Shown one piece after another: positions 52,057-61,093 of a stretch of DNA of 64,000 nt. The translations under genes and the position numbers were made by a program. The notes under the pieces are model-generated. The model was not told the DNA's origin. It saw only the letters and a program-made list of their open reading frames with translations, and searched no databases. The stretch comes from Crocosphaera sp. (GTDB taxonomy: Bacteria; Cyanobacteriota; Cyanobacteriia; Cyanobacteriales; Microcystaceae): contig NZ_JASJEB010000003.1 in assembly GCF_030064895.1 (NCBI RefSeq), positions 37,874-101,873 of the forward strand. Direction: 5' to 3'. Within the stretch, counting starts at the first letter, position 1, and the number at the start of each line of letters is the position of its first letter.

Positions 52057-54636
52057 TTATGATTGAGCATTTCTAAGATAAGCTAAATTCTCTCGCATAA
52101 TAACCGTCTTAGGATTATCAAACCCTAATGTTTCTTCTGCAATAGCTACCGCTTCAATAAATAAGGGTTCTGCTTCTTGGTATCTTTCTTGGTTACCGTA
52201 GAGACTAGCTAAATCATTTAAACTGGTAGCTACATGAGGATGGCGATCGCCTAATATTTTTTTTGTCAAGGTTAAAGATTCTTTATACAATAGTTCAGCT
52301 TTTGAGTATTTTCTTTGGTCACTGTAGAGTCGAGCTAAACCATTTAAACTGAAAGCTACATGAGGATGGCAATCACCGAATATTTGTTTCCTCAAGGCTA
52401 AAGCTTCTTTGTGCAAAGGTTCAGCTTCTGGGTATTTTTCTTGGTTATGGTAAAGTTCGGCTAAACCATATAAACTGTCAGCTACATCAGGATGGAGATC
52501 GCCTAATAATTCTTTTCTTAAAGCTAAAGCTTTTTTGTACAAAGGTTCAGCTTCTAGGTATTTTTGTTGGTTATAGTAAAGTCCTGCTAAATTATGTAAA
52601 CTGATAGCTACATTAGGATGCCGATCACCTAATACTTCTTTATGCAAGGCTAAAGCTTGTTTGTACAAAGATTCGGCTTCTGGGTATCTTCCTTGCTTAT
52701 CGTAGATGAGGGCTAAATTATTTAAACTGTCAGCTACATAAGGATGGCAATCGCCTAATATTTCTTTTCTCAAAGCTAAAGCTTCTTTGTACAAAGGTTC
52801 AACTTCTAGATATCTTCCTTGCTTATAGTAAAGTCCTGCTAAATTATTTAAACTGTCAGCTACATAAGGATGGCAATCGCCTAATATTTCTTTTCTCAAA
52901 GCTAAAGCTTCTTTTAGCAAAGGTTCAACTTCTATGTATCTTCCTTGGTCATAGTAGAGTATAGCTAAATTATTTAAACTGCTAGCCACAGAAGGATGAC
53001 GAGAGCCTAGTATTTCTTTTCTCAAGGCTAAAGCTTCTTTGTACAAAGGTTCAGTTTCTGGGTATCTTCCTTGCTTACGGTGAAGTTCTGCTAAATTATT
53101 TAAACTGCTAGCCACAGAAGGATGACGAGAGCCTAATATTTCTTTTCTCAAGGCTAAAGCTTTTTTGTACAAAGGTTCAGCCTCTGGGTATCTTCCTTGG
53201 TTAACATAGAGTTTAGCTAAATCATTTAAACTGGTGGCGGTATCAGGATCGCGATCACCTAAACGACTTTTCAACAATTTTACATTTTGTTCATACCAAG
53301 GTAAAGCAGTTGCATAGTTGCCTTGTCCTTCATAAAATCGACCTAACCTATTATTGGCAGTAATCAAATCTTCATCTTTAACAGATAATTGTCGTTGCTG
53401 TTGGTATATTTTAATATACGATATCTCTTCATTATTTGCTTCGACAGTCTCAATGTTTAAACATAAATCTTTTGCCAATGCTTCCAGATGAATAATAAAA
53501 GGACTAAGGCTGTTAACTTGTTCTAGGGTAATACCATAATCAATACTCCTAGCAATATAAATCAACGCATTAGTAACAATAGACAATAGTTCAAACCGTT
53601 CCTGTTCGGCTAAGTTTTCTTTTAAAAAGAGATGAACTAATGCATGAATTCTATAGTTAACGCTGTCTGTCTCATTTTTATCTTGGAGTTGCAAGACGTG
53701 ATATTTAATCAGTTCTTTTTTCCCATTATTTAACTGCCGTTTCTTCAGAGAAAGAGGTTGACGTACTTCTTTAAACTCTTCTGCGATCGCAGTACGTTCT
53801 ACTATTTTCCAAATAATATCTTGAGGAGCAAAAGCAGACAACAATAAAGCGGTTTCTTGGGCGTAGGATGATAGTTTTGACCAAGTTAACTCAAAAGCTG
53901 CTTTCACCCCCCTTGTAGCTGCATTAAAGGTGGGTTTATTACGCTGTAATGCCTCATCTTCTAACCCTAATTCCTGGAGTTCTTCTAAAATATACTCACA
54001 GGAAAGATCGGGGTCACTGTGTAAATATCCCCCGACTAATTCTACTCCCAGAGGCAAGTATTCCAGCCATTGACAGAGTTTTCTGGCATCTTCCTCCTGA
54101 TTTTTCATTCGGGGGTCATCTTTGCCCACAAGCTCTTTTAATAGGTCAAAAGCTGCGTCGGGTTCCAGTACATCTAAATAACGGGTGACAACTTGCGTGG
54201 GTAACTCCCTTATTCTGGTAGTAATAATGACCCCAAACCCTGGTATTTTCGGGATAACTTCACCGAGATGATTAATATTCGTAATATCATCAAAGACCAC
54301 TAAAATAGGTTTCTTGATGGGTGAACCACCGTTCACCCCTACACCATGAAACTCTTGCCAACAGTAGTCTATCTGTTCCACAATAGAAAGACTTTGATAC
54401 TCTTGCGGAATCTTGATCCCCTGATTGATGCAATAATTAATGACATCGACGCGAATATCACCGATAGACTCTCTTATCCAAGCGATCGCCCTATAATCTT
54501 TCTTATATTGTGTAGCGTACTGTGTCGCTAACTCCGTTTTGCCAATACCTCCCATTCCTGCAACCGCAGATACAGCTACTGCGTTCTGTTGCGCAACAGT
54601 ATCATGCAGCCAGTTTAACTCATCTTCCCTACCCAC
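52057..54636 (-). CDS. NB-ARC ATPase with C-terminal TPR repeats (split gene, main part)
   Basis: An 859-residue protein starting with GTG at 54636. The NB-ARC part has VAGMGGIGKTELATQYA (Walker A, about 24-40), KPILVVFDDITNINHL (Walker B), VIITTRIRELP and LEYLPLGVELVGGYL. A winged-helix-like middle region leads to ten and a half TPR units of 42 residues (about 430-850), each like LNNLAxLYxxQGRYPEAEPL. Such STAND proteins switch on after ligand binding and oligomerise. Upstream codons stay in the same frame as far as an in-frame TGA at 54712-54714, and the N-terminal part lies beyond it. Confidence 0.85.
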   Translation of the reverse strand: MGREDELNWLHDTVAQQNAVAVSAVAGMGGIGKTELATQYATQYKKDYRAIAWIRESIGDIRVDVINYCINQGIKIPQEYQSLSIVEQIDYCWQEFHGVGVNGGSPIKKPILVVFDDITNINHLGEVIPKIPGFGVIITTRIRELPTQVVTRYLDVLEPDAAFDLLKELVGKDDPRMKNQEEDARKLCQWLEYLPLGVELVGGYLHSDPDLSCEYILEELQELGLEDEALQRNKPTFNAATRGVKAAFELTWSKLSSYAQETALLLSAFAPQDIIWKIVERTAIAEEFKEVRQPLSLKKRQLNNGKKELIKYHVLQLQDKNETDSVNYRIHALVHLFLKENLAEQERFELLSIVTNALIYIARSIDYGITLEQVNSLSPFIIHLEALAKDLCLNIETVEANNEEISYIKIYQQQRQLSVKDEDLITANNRLGRFYEGQGNYATALPWYEQNVKLLKSRLGDRDPDTATSLNDLAKLYVNQGRYPEAEPLYKKALALRKEILGSRHPSVASSLNNLAELHRKQGRYPETEPLYKEALALRKEILGSRHPSVASSLNNLAILYYDQGRYIEVEPLLKEALALRKEILGDCHPYVADSLNNLAGLYYKQGRYLEVEPLYKEALALRKEILGDCHPYVADSLNNLALIYDKQGRYPEAESLYKQALALHKEVLGDRHPNVAISLHNLAGLYYNQQKYLEAEPLYKKALALRKELLGDLHPDVADSLYGLAELYHNQEKYPEAEPLHKEALALRKQIFGDCHPHVAFSLNGLARLYSDQRKYSKAELLYKESLTLTKKILGDRHPHVATSLNDLASLYGNQERYQEAEPLFIEAVAIAEETLGFDNPKTVIMRENLAYLRNAQS

Positions 54637-54711
54637 GAAGTAAGGAGAAGGACTATTAGGGATATACTTTAGAGGAATTTGTTTTACCTGCTTCCCATCA
54701 GGCGAATCCTT

Positions 54712-55122
54712 TCAAGAAGGTGGGTTATTATAGCTAATATTAATGGTGTTTTTATCACCTTGAATATTGGGTGCTTTACTTTCCTTGATATAATTAACAA
54801 CACCACCAGACACATTCCAGTTTTCCCCTTCAACTGTGCCAATATTAATGATTTGTCGGGCTAAAGTTTGTAATTCTTCCAAAAATTTCGGGTCTTCTAA
54901 ATCATTTAGATAATTAACAATGGGAGTAATATCTTTTGTTTTTTGTGCTTCTACCGCTTTAAAAGCTTCTTCAGTTTTAGCATTTCCTCGTAGTCTACTC
55001 CAAATTTTTTGACGTAGTTCTTCTATTTTCTCTAACCCTCCCTCAGTAAACTTCTCGACAGTTGTTTCGAGAAATTTTGTAAAGGCTAAAGTTACAATTA
55101 CAGTGGTTGTGATTGGTTCCAT
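54712..55122 (-). CDS. N-terminal part of the split NB-ARC-TPR gene
   Basis: A 136-residue frame (MEPITTTVIVTLAFTKFLET and NIQGDKNTINISYN) that ends at TGA. The next 26 codons, in the same frame, read KDSPDGKQVKQIPLKYIPNS and then run into FVGREDELNW of the NB-ARC protein. The natural gene was therefore one protein of about 1020 residues, and a single base change made the stop. The N-terminal region looks like a helical effector or oligomerisation domain. It may now be a separate subunit if GTG at 54636 restarts translation. Confidence 0.7.
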   Translation of the reverse strand: MEPITTTVIVTLAFTKFLETTVEKFTEGGLEKIEELRQKIWSRLRGNAKTEEAFKAVEAQKTKDITPIVNYLNDLEDPKFLEELQTLARQIINIGTVEGENWNVSGGVVNYIKESKAPNIQGDKNTINISYNNPPS

Positions 55123-55213
55123 TGTCTTAAGTGGTTGGACTAAATTAAATATAATGGCAACTTAGGTTATAGTAATATTCTATTCCCCTTTTTTGCTTCA
55201 AAACATAATATAA

Positions 55214-55999
<786 letters not shown>

Positions 56000-56045
56000 A
56001 CTCTCTTAACCCCAATATCGCAGAAAAGTCCCAATAATCCTGAAC

Positions 56046-57281
56046 ATGATAGAGAATAAGCTCTTAAATCAAGCACTGCTTCCAATTCTAGTAGTAGTTA
56101 TGCTACTTTTGAGCGCACCCATGGGAATTACCCTAGCCAATCCTAGCACGGCTGAAATTACTTATCGTGGTGTATTTGATTGCTTCGAGCAAAGTTTGAG
56201 CTATCCAAAAGATGGAAGTAAACCCGTTTTTTGTGAACCCTCTGCTATCATTCAAGCTGGAAATCAGTTATATATAGCAATAGACAGGCTAGTTAGGACA
56301 CATAAATTATATTTTAAGGGAACAGGGAACAGGGAACAGGGAACAGAAAAATGTCCTAATAGCTTTGGCGACTGCTATATAGCCTCTGATAAGGATATTC
56401 CTGGTGCATCTTCTGTCATGACTGCTGAACTCGACGGCAACATTCTCAACCGCACTGGATACGTAGAAGTTCCCAAAGTTAAACAACAGAGTAAAGCAGA
56501 AGATTTCGCCCTTGAACAAGGAAAGGGCAACCGTGTCTTTTTAACCTCTGGTTTTGACCGCGTATTTCTTGACGATGCTAGTAAAGATTCATACAATACC
56601 CTCCTAACCTGGGAAGTAGGCAAAGAGGAGAAAGCACAAGTTATGGAACCCACTGGTTTTCCTGCCAGTTCCTTGAGTCTTCGTCCTCGTTTTCTACGTG
56701 CTTTGACCACAGAAAAATTTCCTTCAGGGGCCCCTTACTGGAAAGTAGAAGGATTGGCTATGATACCAAAAGGAAAAATGTTATTTGGAATCCGTGAACT
56801 GGGAACCAACTTCAAGGATTTTGACTACACCCTGGAATTAGTAGCTAGTGAGTGGAAAGGCAAAAACCATCAGCATTTGGGAAACTTTAAGAGGGTTTAC
56901 AAATATGATCCCCAAACTCATCCTCAAATTGATTTTCCCGTCGGGTTATCCAGTGTTGCTTGGGACAAATATCATCAACAACTTTTGATCACCACTTCTT
57001 ATGAATTAGGGGACAGGGATACAGATATTGGAGCTTATCTCTGGACTTTATCCCTCGATGATTTAGAAGCGCAAAAACCGCCCACTCTAGTAACTAAAAG
57101 TAACGGAGAACCATTACTCTTTGCTCATAAAACCGAAGGTATTATCGCTCTATCAGCAACGAAATTGTTAGCTATTCATGATGATGATCGGGTTGTGGGA
57201 GATTCCCAAATTGACTATCCTGAGCGTGAATTTTTCCGTGAGCGGTATCAAGGTGCTTACTCTTTAGTGGAGTGGCGTTAA
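56046..57281 (+). CDS. Secreted beta-propeller-like protein with an in-frame insertion
   Basis: A 411-residue protein with a signal peptide (LPILVVVMLLLSAPMGITLA). Blocks such as VEGLAMIPKGKMLFGIRELG, GLSSVAWDKYHQQLLITTSY and AHKTEGIIALSATKLLAIHD give an esterase-like or propeller pattern, but I cannot name the family. Residues about 78-112 are encoded by a TATAGCA element at 56273-56379. Without it the sequence reads NQLYIA then SDKDIPG, which is continuous. The net insertion is 105 bp, so the frame is kept. A heptamer change in this copy would break the frame. Confidence 0.7.
   Translation: MIENKLLNQALLPILVVVMLLLSAPMGITLANPSTAEITYRGVFDCFEQSLSYPKDGSKPVFCEPSAIIQAGNQLYIAIDRLVRTHKLYFKGTGNREQGTEKCPNSFGDCYIASDKDIPGASSVMTAELDGNILNRTGYVEVPKVKQQSKAEDFALEQGKGNRVFLTSGFDRVFLDDASKDSYNTLLTWEVGKEEKAQVMEPTGFPASSLSLRPRFLRALTTEKFPSGAPYWKVEGLAMIPKGKMLFGIRELGTNFKDFDYTLELVASEWKGKNHQHLGNFKRVYKYDPQTHPQIDFPVGLSSVAWDKYHQQLLITTSYELGDRDTDIGAYLWTLSLDDLEAQKPPTLVTKSNGEPLLFAHKTEGIIALSATKLLAIHDDDRVVGDSQIDYPEREFFRERYQGAYSLVEWR
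56273..56379 (+). repeat. TATAGCA element, family A, copy 2 (107 bp, in a coding sequence)
   Basis: It starts TATAGCAATAGACAGGCTAG and ends GGCGACTGCTATA. It contains four GGGAACA units between TTTTAA and GAAAAATG. The terminal inverted repeats are about 31 bp with mismatches. It lies inside the gene at 56046-57281 and reads through in frame. Confidence 0.85.
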
Positions 57282-57366
57282 GATACAGAAAACACTACTT
57301 CCATTGGCAGCTATGGGTGATTATAAGCGATCGCCAACAACTATTATCAATTAAGTTTATTTACCG

Positions 57367-57864
57367 TTGAGAAAAACTATGTATCAAAAAATTTTAATCG
57401 CTTTAGATATGTCTAAGATGGCAGAAACTGTCTTTAATCACGGTTTATCATTAGCCAAACAAGAACAAAATTCACAACTATTACTATTACATATTCTCTC
57501 AGCAGAAGAAGAAAATAGTCCTTTACCCGTTCCTTCTGATCTTACAGAAATGTATCCCGCAGCCGGCAATGATTTAACCCTAGAAACCTGGAAAGAACAA
57601 TGGGAAGCTTTTGAAATAGCTGGAATCAAAATGCTAGAATCCTATCAAAATCAAGCAACAAAAAGCGGTGTTACTACAGAATTTCAACAAGTTTATGGTA
57701 ATCCTGGATCAAGAATTTGTAAAGTAGCTAAAGAATGGCACGCTGATGTTATTGTTATGGGCCATCGGGGACTTTCCGGACTCCAAGAATTTTTCTTAGG
57801 TAGTGTTAGTAACTATGTTTTACATCATGCCCCTTGTTCAGTATTAATCGTTCAAAGTAAGTAA
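57367..57864 (+). CDS. Universal stress protein, UspA family
   Basis: A 165-residue protein. The core from MYQKILIALDMSKMAETVF to the ATP-binding motif VIVMGHRGLSGLQEFFLGSV, then APCSVLIV, fits G-x2-G-x9-G-S. An insertion of about 25 residues (PVPSDLTEMYPAAGNDLTLE) is common in cyanobacterial members. The frame has two starts; the second Met, four codons in, has the better match to known N-termini. It would bind ATP and help survival under starvation or oxidative stress. Confidence 0.88.
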   Translation: MRKTMYQKILIALDMSKMAETVFNHGLSLAKQEQNSQLLLLHILSAEEENSPLPVPSDLTEMYPAAGNDLTLETWKEQWEAFEIAGIKMLESYQNQATKSGVTTEFQQVYGNPGSRICKVAKEWHADVIVMGHRGLSGLQEFFLGSVSNYVLHHAPCSVLIVQSK

Positions 57865-57991
57865 CTAAAGTATTCTCCCAAAAATGAGCGATCGCGGAGC
57901 AAAAGATTTTTTACCATAGTGTCAATTTTGTTATCTAAGTGGGAATACTAAGAAGCAAATATACATCAAAATAATTTGGGAAACGAATCAA

Positions 57992-58321
57992 ATGCTCAAC
58001 ACTCACCAACATAGTGTTTTAACTATCTTACTGATGCGTTTTAATATTGAACCATTAGAAGGAATAAAAATTTGCGAAAGATGGTTACAAGATCATTCTC
58101 AAGAAAATTGGACAACCATTTTAAGATTACTAAAAAGTAATAATCTTACTGTAGTTAATAGAGAGTTAAAACCTATTAGTAAATCTTCCAACTCAGAGCA
58201 ACCAAAAATAGTTCATAAATATAGAGGTGTCGAGATTCAAAGTAAACCCTCTCAAGCAAAAGTTAAAGAAACCAATCAATCCTCTGGAAAAAAACGTCGA
58301 TATAGAGGAGTTGAATATTAA
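57992..58321 (+). CDS. DUF4278-containing small protein
   Basis: A 109-residue protein. The N-terminal half (LLMRFNIEPLEGIKICERWL) is helical. The C-terminal half holds two copies of the short motif KYRGVEI and RYRGVEY, which is the core of DUF4278, a family seen almost only in cyanobacteria. The function is unknown; the basic C-terminus (SGKKRRYRG) suggests nucleic-acid contact. Confidence 0.65.
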   Translation: MLNTHQHSVLTILLMRFNIEPLEGIKICERWLQDHSQENWTTILRLLKSNNLTVVNRELKPISKSSNSEQPKIVHKYRGVEIQSKPSQAKVKETNQSSGKKRRYRGVEY

Positions 58322-58440
58322 TTTTTAACTATTAATTTAGTACATATTGGTAAGCATTTAGCTACTTATTTCCGTAAAATATCAGCTTAAGAATAACTCT
58401 ATATAAAGATTATTTTAAGCCTGATATATTTTGGTGCTTA

Positions 58441-58547
58441 TATAGCAATAGACAGGTTAGTTAGGACACATAAATTGTATTTTAAGGCAACAGGCAACAG
58501 GCAACAGGCAACAGAAAAATGTCCTAATAGCCTTGGCGACTGCTATA
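58441..58547 (+). repeat. TATAGCA element, family A, copy 3 (107 bp, four heptamers)
   Basis: It starts TATAGCAATAGACAGGTTAG and ends GGCGACTGCTATA. It contains four GGCAACA units. It lies in the 313-bp gap between the DUF4278 gene and the GluR0-like gene. The rest of the gap has no recognisable feature. Confidence 0.85.
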
Positions 58548-58634
58548 CTAAAAAATGCTTACCTCGCTCTTTTGGGCAAAGTAAAAAAACAAAAAGAAGA
58601 AGTAGCAACTTAGACAGAAAGAGTGAGGGAATTA

Positions 58635-59738
58635 TTAATCATTAAAACTTCCTTGTATTTCTAGTTGAATAATATCCTCCAACCGACCCGATTGTTTTAA
58701 CTCGATAATCTCTAGATCCAACTGTCGAGCTAATTGATTATCTAAGGGTAAAATAAAAGAATAATCTTCAAAAGTAATAGCTAAATTAGCAATTTTAAAA
58801 GGTGCTGTAGGATTCTGATAGAGATAATATCTTAGAGCAGGAACATCAAAAAGAAACCCTTCAGCTTGTCCCGATTTTAAACGCTCAATTGCCTGTTCTA
58901 AATTAGAAGAAGGTAATAAACGCGCTTCATAGGTTTGCGCCCATTTTTCTCCAGTTGTTCCCGATACAACAGCAATTTGCTTGTCTCTCATATCCTCCGG
59001 TTGGCTAAATTCCTTGATGACTTCGGCAGATAATAATAATGTCATAACTGTAGCAATACCTGCGGTTAAAGAGGAAGCAGCTACCATAGTAATTAACATC
59101 CATAAACTGGTAACAACCTTACCCATTTTAGTAACAGGAGCTTTATCTCCATAACCAACAGTCGTTAAAGTTACTAAAGCGAACCACATTCCATTGCCAA
59201 CTCCGCGAATATATTGTTTAGGAAACTGTTCTGGATTGCGTCGAGATTCCGCTAACCACATTAAATTTCCCACAATAAAAAGGATTAAAAATAAACCTCC
59301 CACAGAAGAAATAACCGCCACTTGAAAAATAGGACGAATTCGTCTCCAAACTGAAACACTTTCTCCTGAAACTAATAGACCAATTTCTGCATTAAAATAA
59401 GGTTGAGTAAAAGTAACTTTTCTGAATCTTTCTGTTGTAATACTAATCGGTCCAATTAAAACATCTAACTCTCCAGCCACAACCCGATCAATGCCTACAG
59501 TTATCCCTGGTTGAGGGATTAAACGATATTGAAGATTAATATTAGCAGCAATTTCTTGCCATAATTCAACACTAATTCCCTGAAAGTTTTTTTCATTATA
59601 TTGAGCAAAAGGAGGAGAACCCACTACTCCTACTTTTAAAGGAGGTTTTTCTACAGTGGACTCAGTTTCAGCCAGCAAAATACTGGAAAAAGGAGAACAA
59701 ATAAGCAGGCAAATAGTTAATATAAAACGACAAAACAT
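58635..59738 (-). CDS. GluR0-like ligand-gated potassium channel
   Basis: A 367-residue protein with a signal peptide (FILTICLLICSPFSSILLA). It is followed by lobe S1 of a periplasmic binding domain (VGVVGSPPFAQYNEKNFQG, ITTERFRKVTFTQPYF), a membrane helix, a pore loop with the K+ filter TLTTVGYGDKAP, a second helix (VVTSLWMLITMVAASSLTAG) and lobe S2 (IAVVSGTTGEKWAQTY, EGFLFDVPALRYYL). This is the layout of GluR0, the prokaryotic relative of animal glutamate receptors. The conserved Arg in ERFRKV and Asp in FDVPAL would hold the ligand. Its natural ligand may be an amino acid. Confidence 0.88.
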   Translation of the reverse strand: MFCRFILTICLLICSPFSSILLAETESTVEKPPLKVGVVGSPPFAQYNEKNFQGISVELWQEIAANINLQYRLIPQPGITVGIDRVVAGELDVLIGPISITTERFRKVTFTQPYFNAEIGLLVSGESVSVWRRIRPIFQVAVISSVGGLFLILFIVGNLMWLAESRRNPEQFPKQYIRGVGNGMWFALVTLTTVGYGDKAPVTKMGKVVTSLWMLITMVAASSLTAGIATVMTLLLSAEVIKEFSQPEDMRDKQIAVVSGTTGEKWAQTYEARLLPSSNLEQAIERLKSGQAEGFLFDVPALRYYLYQNPTAPFKIANLAITFEDYSFILPLDNQLARQLDLEIIELKQSGRLEDIIQLEIQGSFND

Positions 59739-59878
59739 TATAGCAACTTAGAAAAAAGACAATAAATGATAATATGATAACTTGAGGAGATTACAACAAA
59801 TTGGGACTTGTGATAGATTTGTAGAATAGAATTAATTGGGACGGGTAGCACCGTCATTTGATTTTTGGAGACTAGACG

Positions 59879-60478
59879 ATGACTATCGAAGGATGCTTGC
59901 GAGTTGGCCAAGCTGCACCCGATTTTACGGCAACAGTTGTTATTGATCAAGAATTTCAGACGAAAAAGCTTTCTAGCTACCGTGGTAAGTATATTGTCCT
60001 CTTTTTCTATCCCTTGGATTTTACCTTTGTTTGCCCCACAGAAGTCATAGCCTTTAGCGATCGCTACGAAGAATTTGCTAAGATCAATACAGAAGTATTG
60101 GCGATTTCTGTTGATAGTGAATTTTCCCATCTCGCCTGGATTCAAACCCCTCGCACAGAAGGAGGAGTAGGAGATGTGGCCTATCCTTTAGTCTCTGACC
60201 TAAAAAAAGAAATTAGTACAGCCTATAATGTACTTGATCCAGAGTCTGGAGTAGCTTTACGGGGCTTATTCATTATCGATAAAGAAGGTATTATTCAACA
60301 CTCAACCATTAATAATCTTTCCTTTGGCCGCAGTGTAACCGAAACCCTACGCACTCTCAAAGCTATCCAACACGTTCAAAATAATCCCGAAGAAGTTTGT
60401 CCAGCAGACTGGCAAGAAGGGGATAAAACTATGATTCCTGACCCCATTAAATCTAAGATTTATTTCTCAGCCGTCTAA
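59879..60478 (+). CDS. 2-Cys peroxiredoxin
   Basis: A 199-residue typical 2-Cys peroxiredoxin. The peroxidatic Cys is in [19 protein letters not shown] (near residue 54) and the resolving Cys is in [19 protein letters not shown] (near residue 176). [16 protein letters not shown] is the C-terminal loop. The enzyme reduces hydrogen peroxide using thioredoxin and is a major antioxidant in cyanobacteria. A ribosome-binding site (GGAG) lies 8 bp before the start. It is 71 bp upstream of the intron-split tRNA gene. Confidence 0.93.
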   Translation: MTIEGCLRVGQAAPDFTATVVIDQEFQTKKLSSYRGKYIVLFFYPLDFTFVCPTEVIAFSDRYEEFAKINTEVLAISVDSEFSHLAWIQTPRTEGGVGDVAYPLVSDLKKEISTAYNVLDPESGVALRGLFIIDKEGIIQHSTINNLSFGRSVTETLRTLKAIQHVQNNPEEVCPADWQEGDKTMIPDPIKSKIYFSAV

Positions 60479-60512
60479 AATTTTTTAACTGGAATCTAAG
60501 TCCCAAAAACGC

Positions 60513-60518
60513 TATAAT
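60513..60518 (+). promoter_or_regulatory. Minus-10 box of the tRNA gene
   Basis: A perfect TATAAT lies 31 bp upstream of the tRNA 5' end. The expected -35 region (near 60489-60495) is only weakly matched. It is likely to drive the pre-tRNA containing the intron. Confidence 0.5.
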
Positions 60519-61093
60519 CGTAAGACGGATAAAATCATTATCCTAACCACCAGGGTTGGCCGAGCGGTTTAGGCAACGAACTCAGTGCGACCAGCACATT
60601 TCCACCCCTTGTAGGTGAAAGTCCTACCACCATGTCAGATGGTGACTCCAAGTTACACTTCTTAGGTCTGACCACACTAAGGAGAGAAGCAAGTAACAAA
60701 ACTTTACATGAGGATTAGTCCAATCCAAAGTAAAGCTTGGGAGTTCATAAGGTTAACGAAAGTGAACCTACGTCGGAACTACGGTCAAGATGCAGCAGTG
60801 AAAAGGACTGATACACTGCGTACAAAAGTACAATGTAGCAGGGTATAACCCATGTTGAGAAGTGGGAATCTGACAACCAAGACTACACCGTAGAAAGTAG
60901 GAACCTAAGTGGACGAAAAGGATGGAAACAAAGTCTGGGGAACCAATCCAACCAATACCTACATTAGTGGGGAGTTAGGTCAAGACTCGGTTGGAGAGGG
61001 AAGGAACTTATCTCAAGCTAAAGCCTCGTTGTAATGGCGATGGATATGCTCAAAGATAAGTGGCTACGTTAGAACGAATCAACGATTGAACTA

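Noticed and set aside
59738..60145. Minus-strand open frame of 135 codons
   Set aside because: It lies antisense to the peroxiredoxin gene, which has full motifs on the plus strand.
60550..60584. Reading the split tRNA as tRNA-Ser, because of the GGCCGAGCGGTT D-arm
   Set aside because: The variable loop is only five bases and the joined anticodon loop is CTCATAA, which fits tRNA-Ile(CAU).
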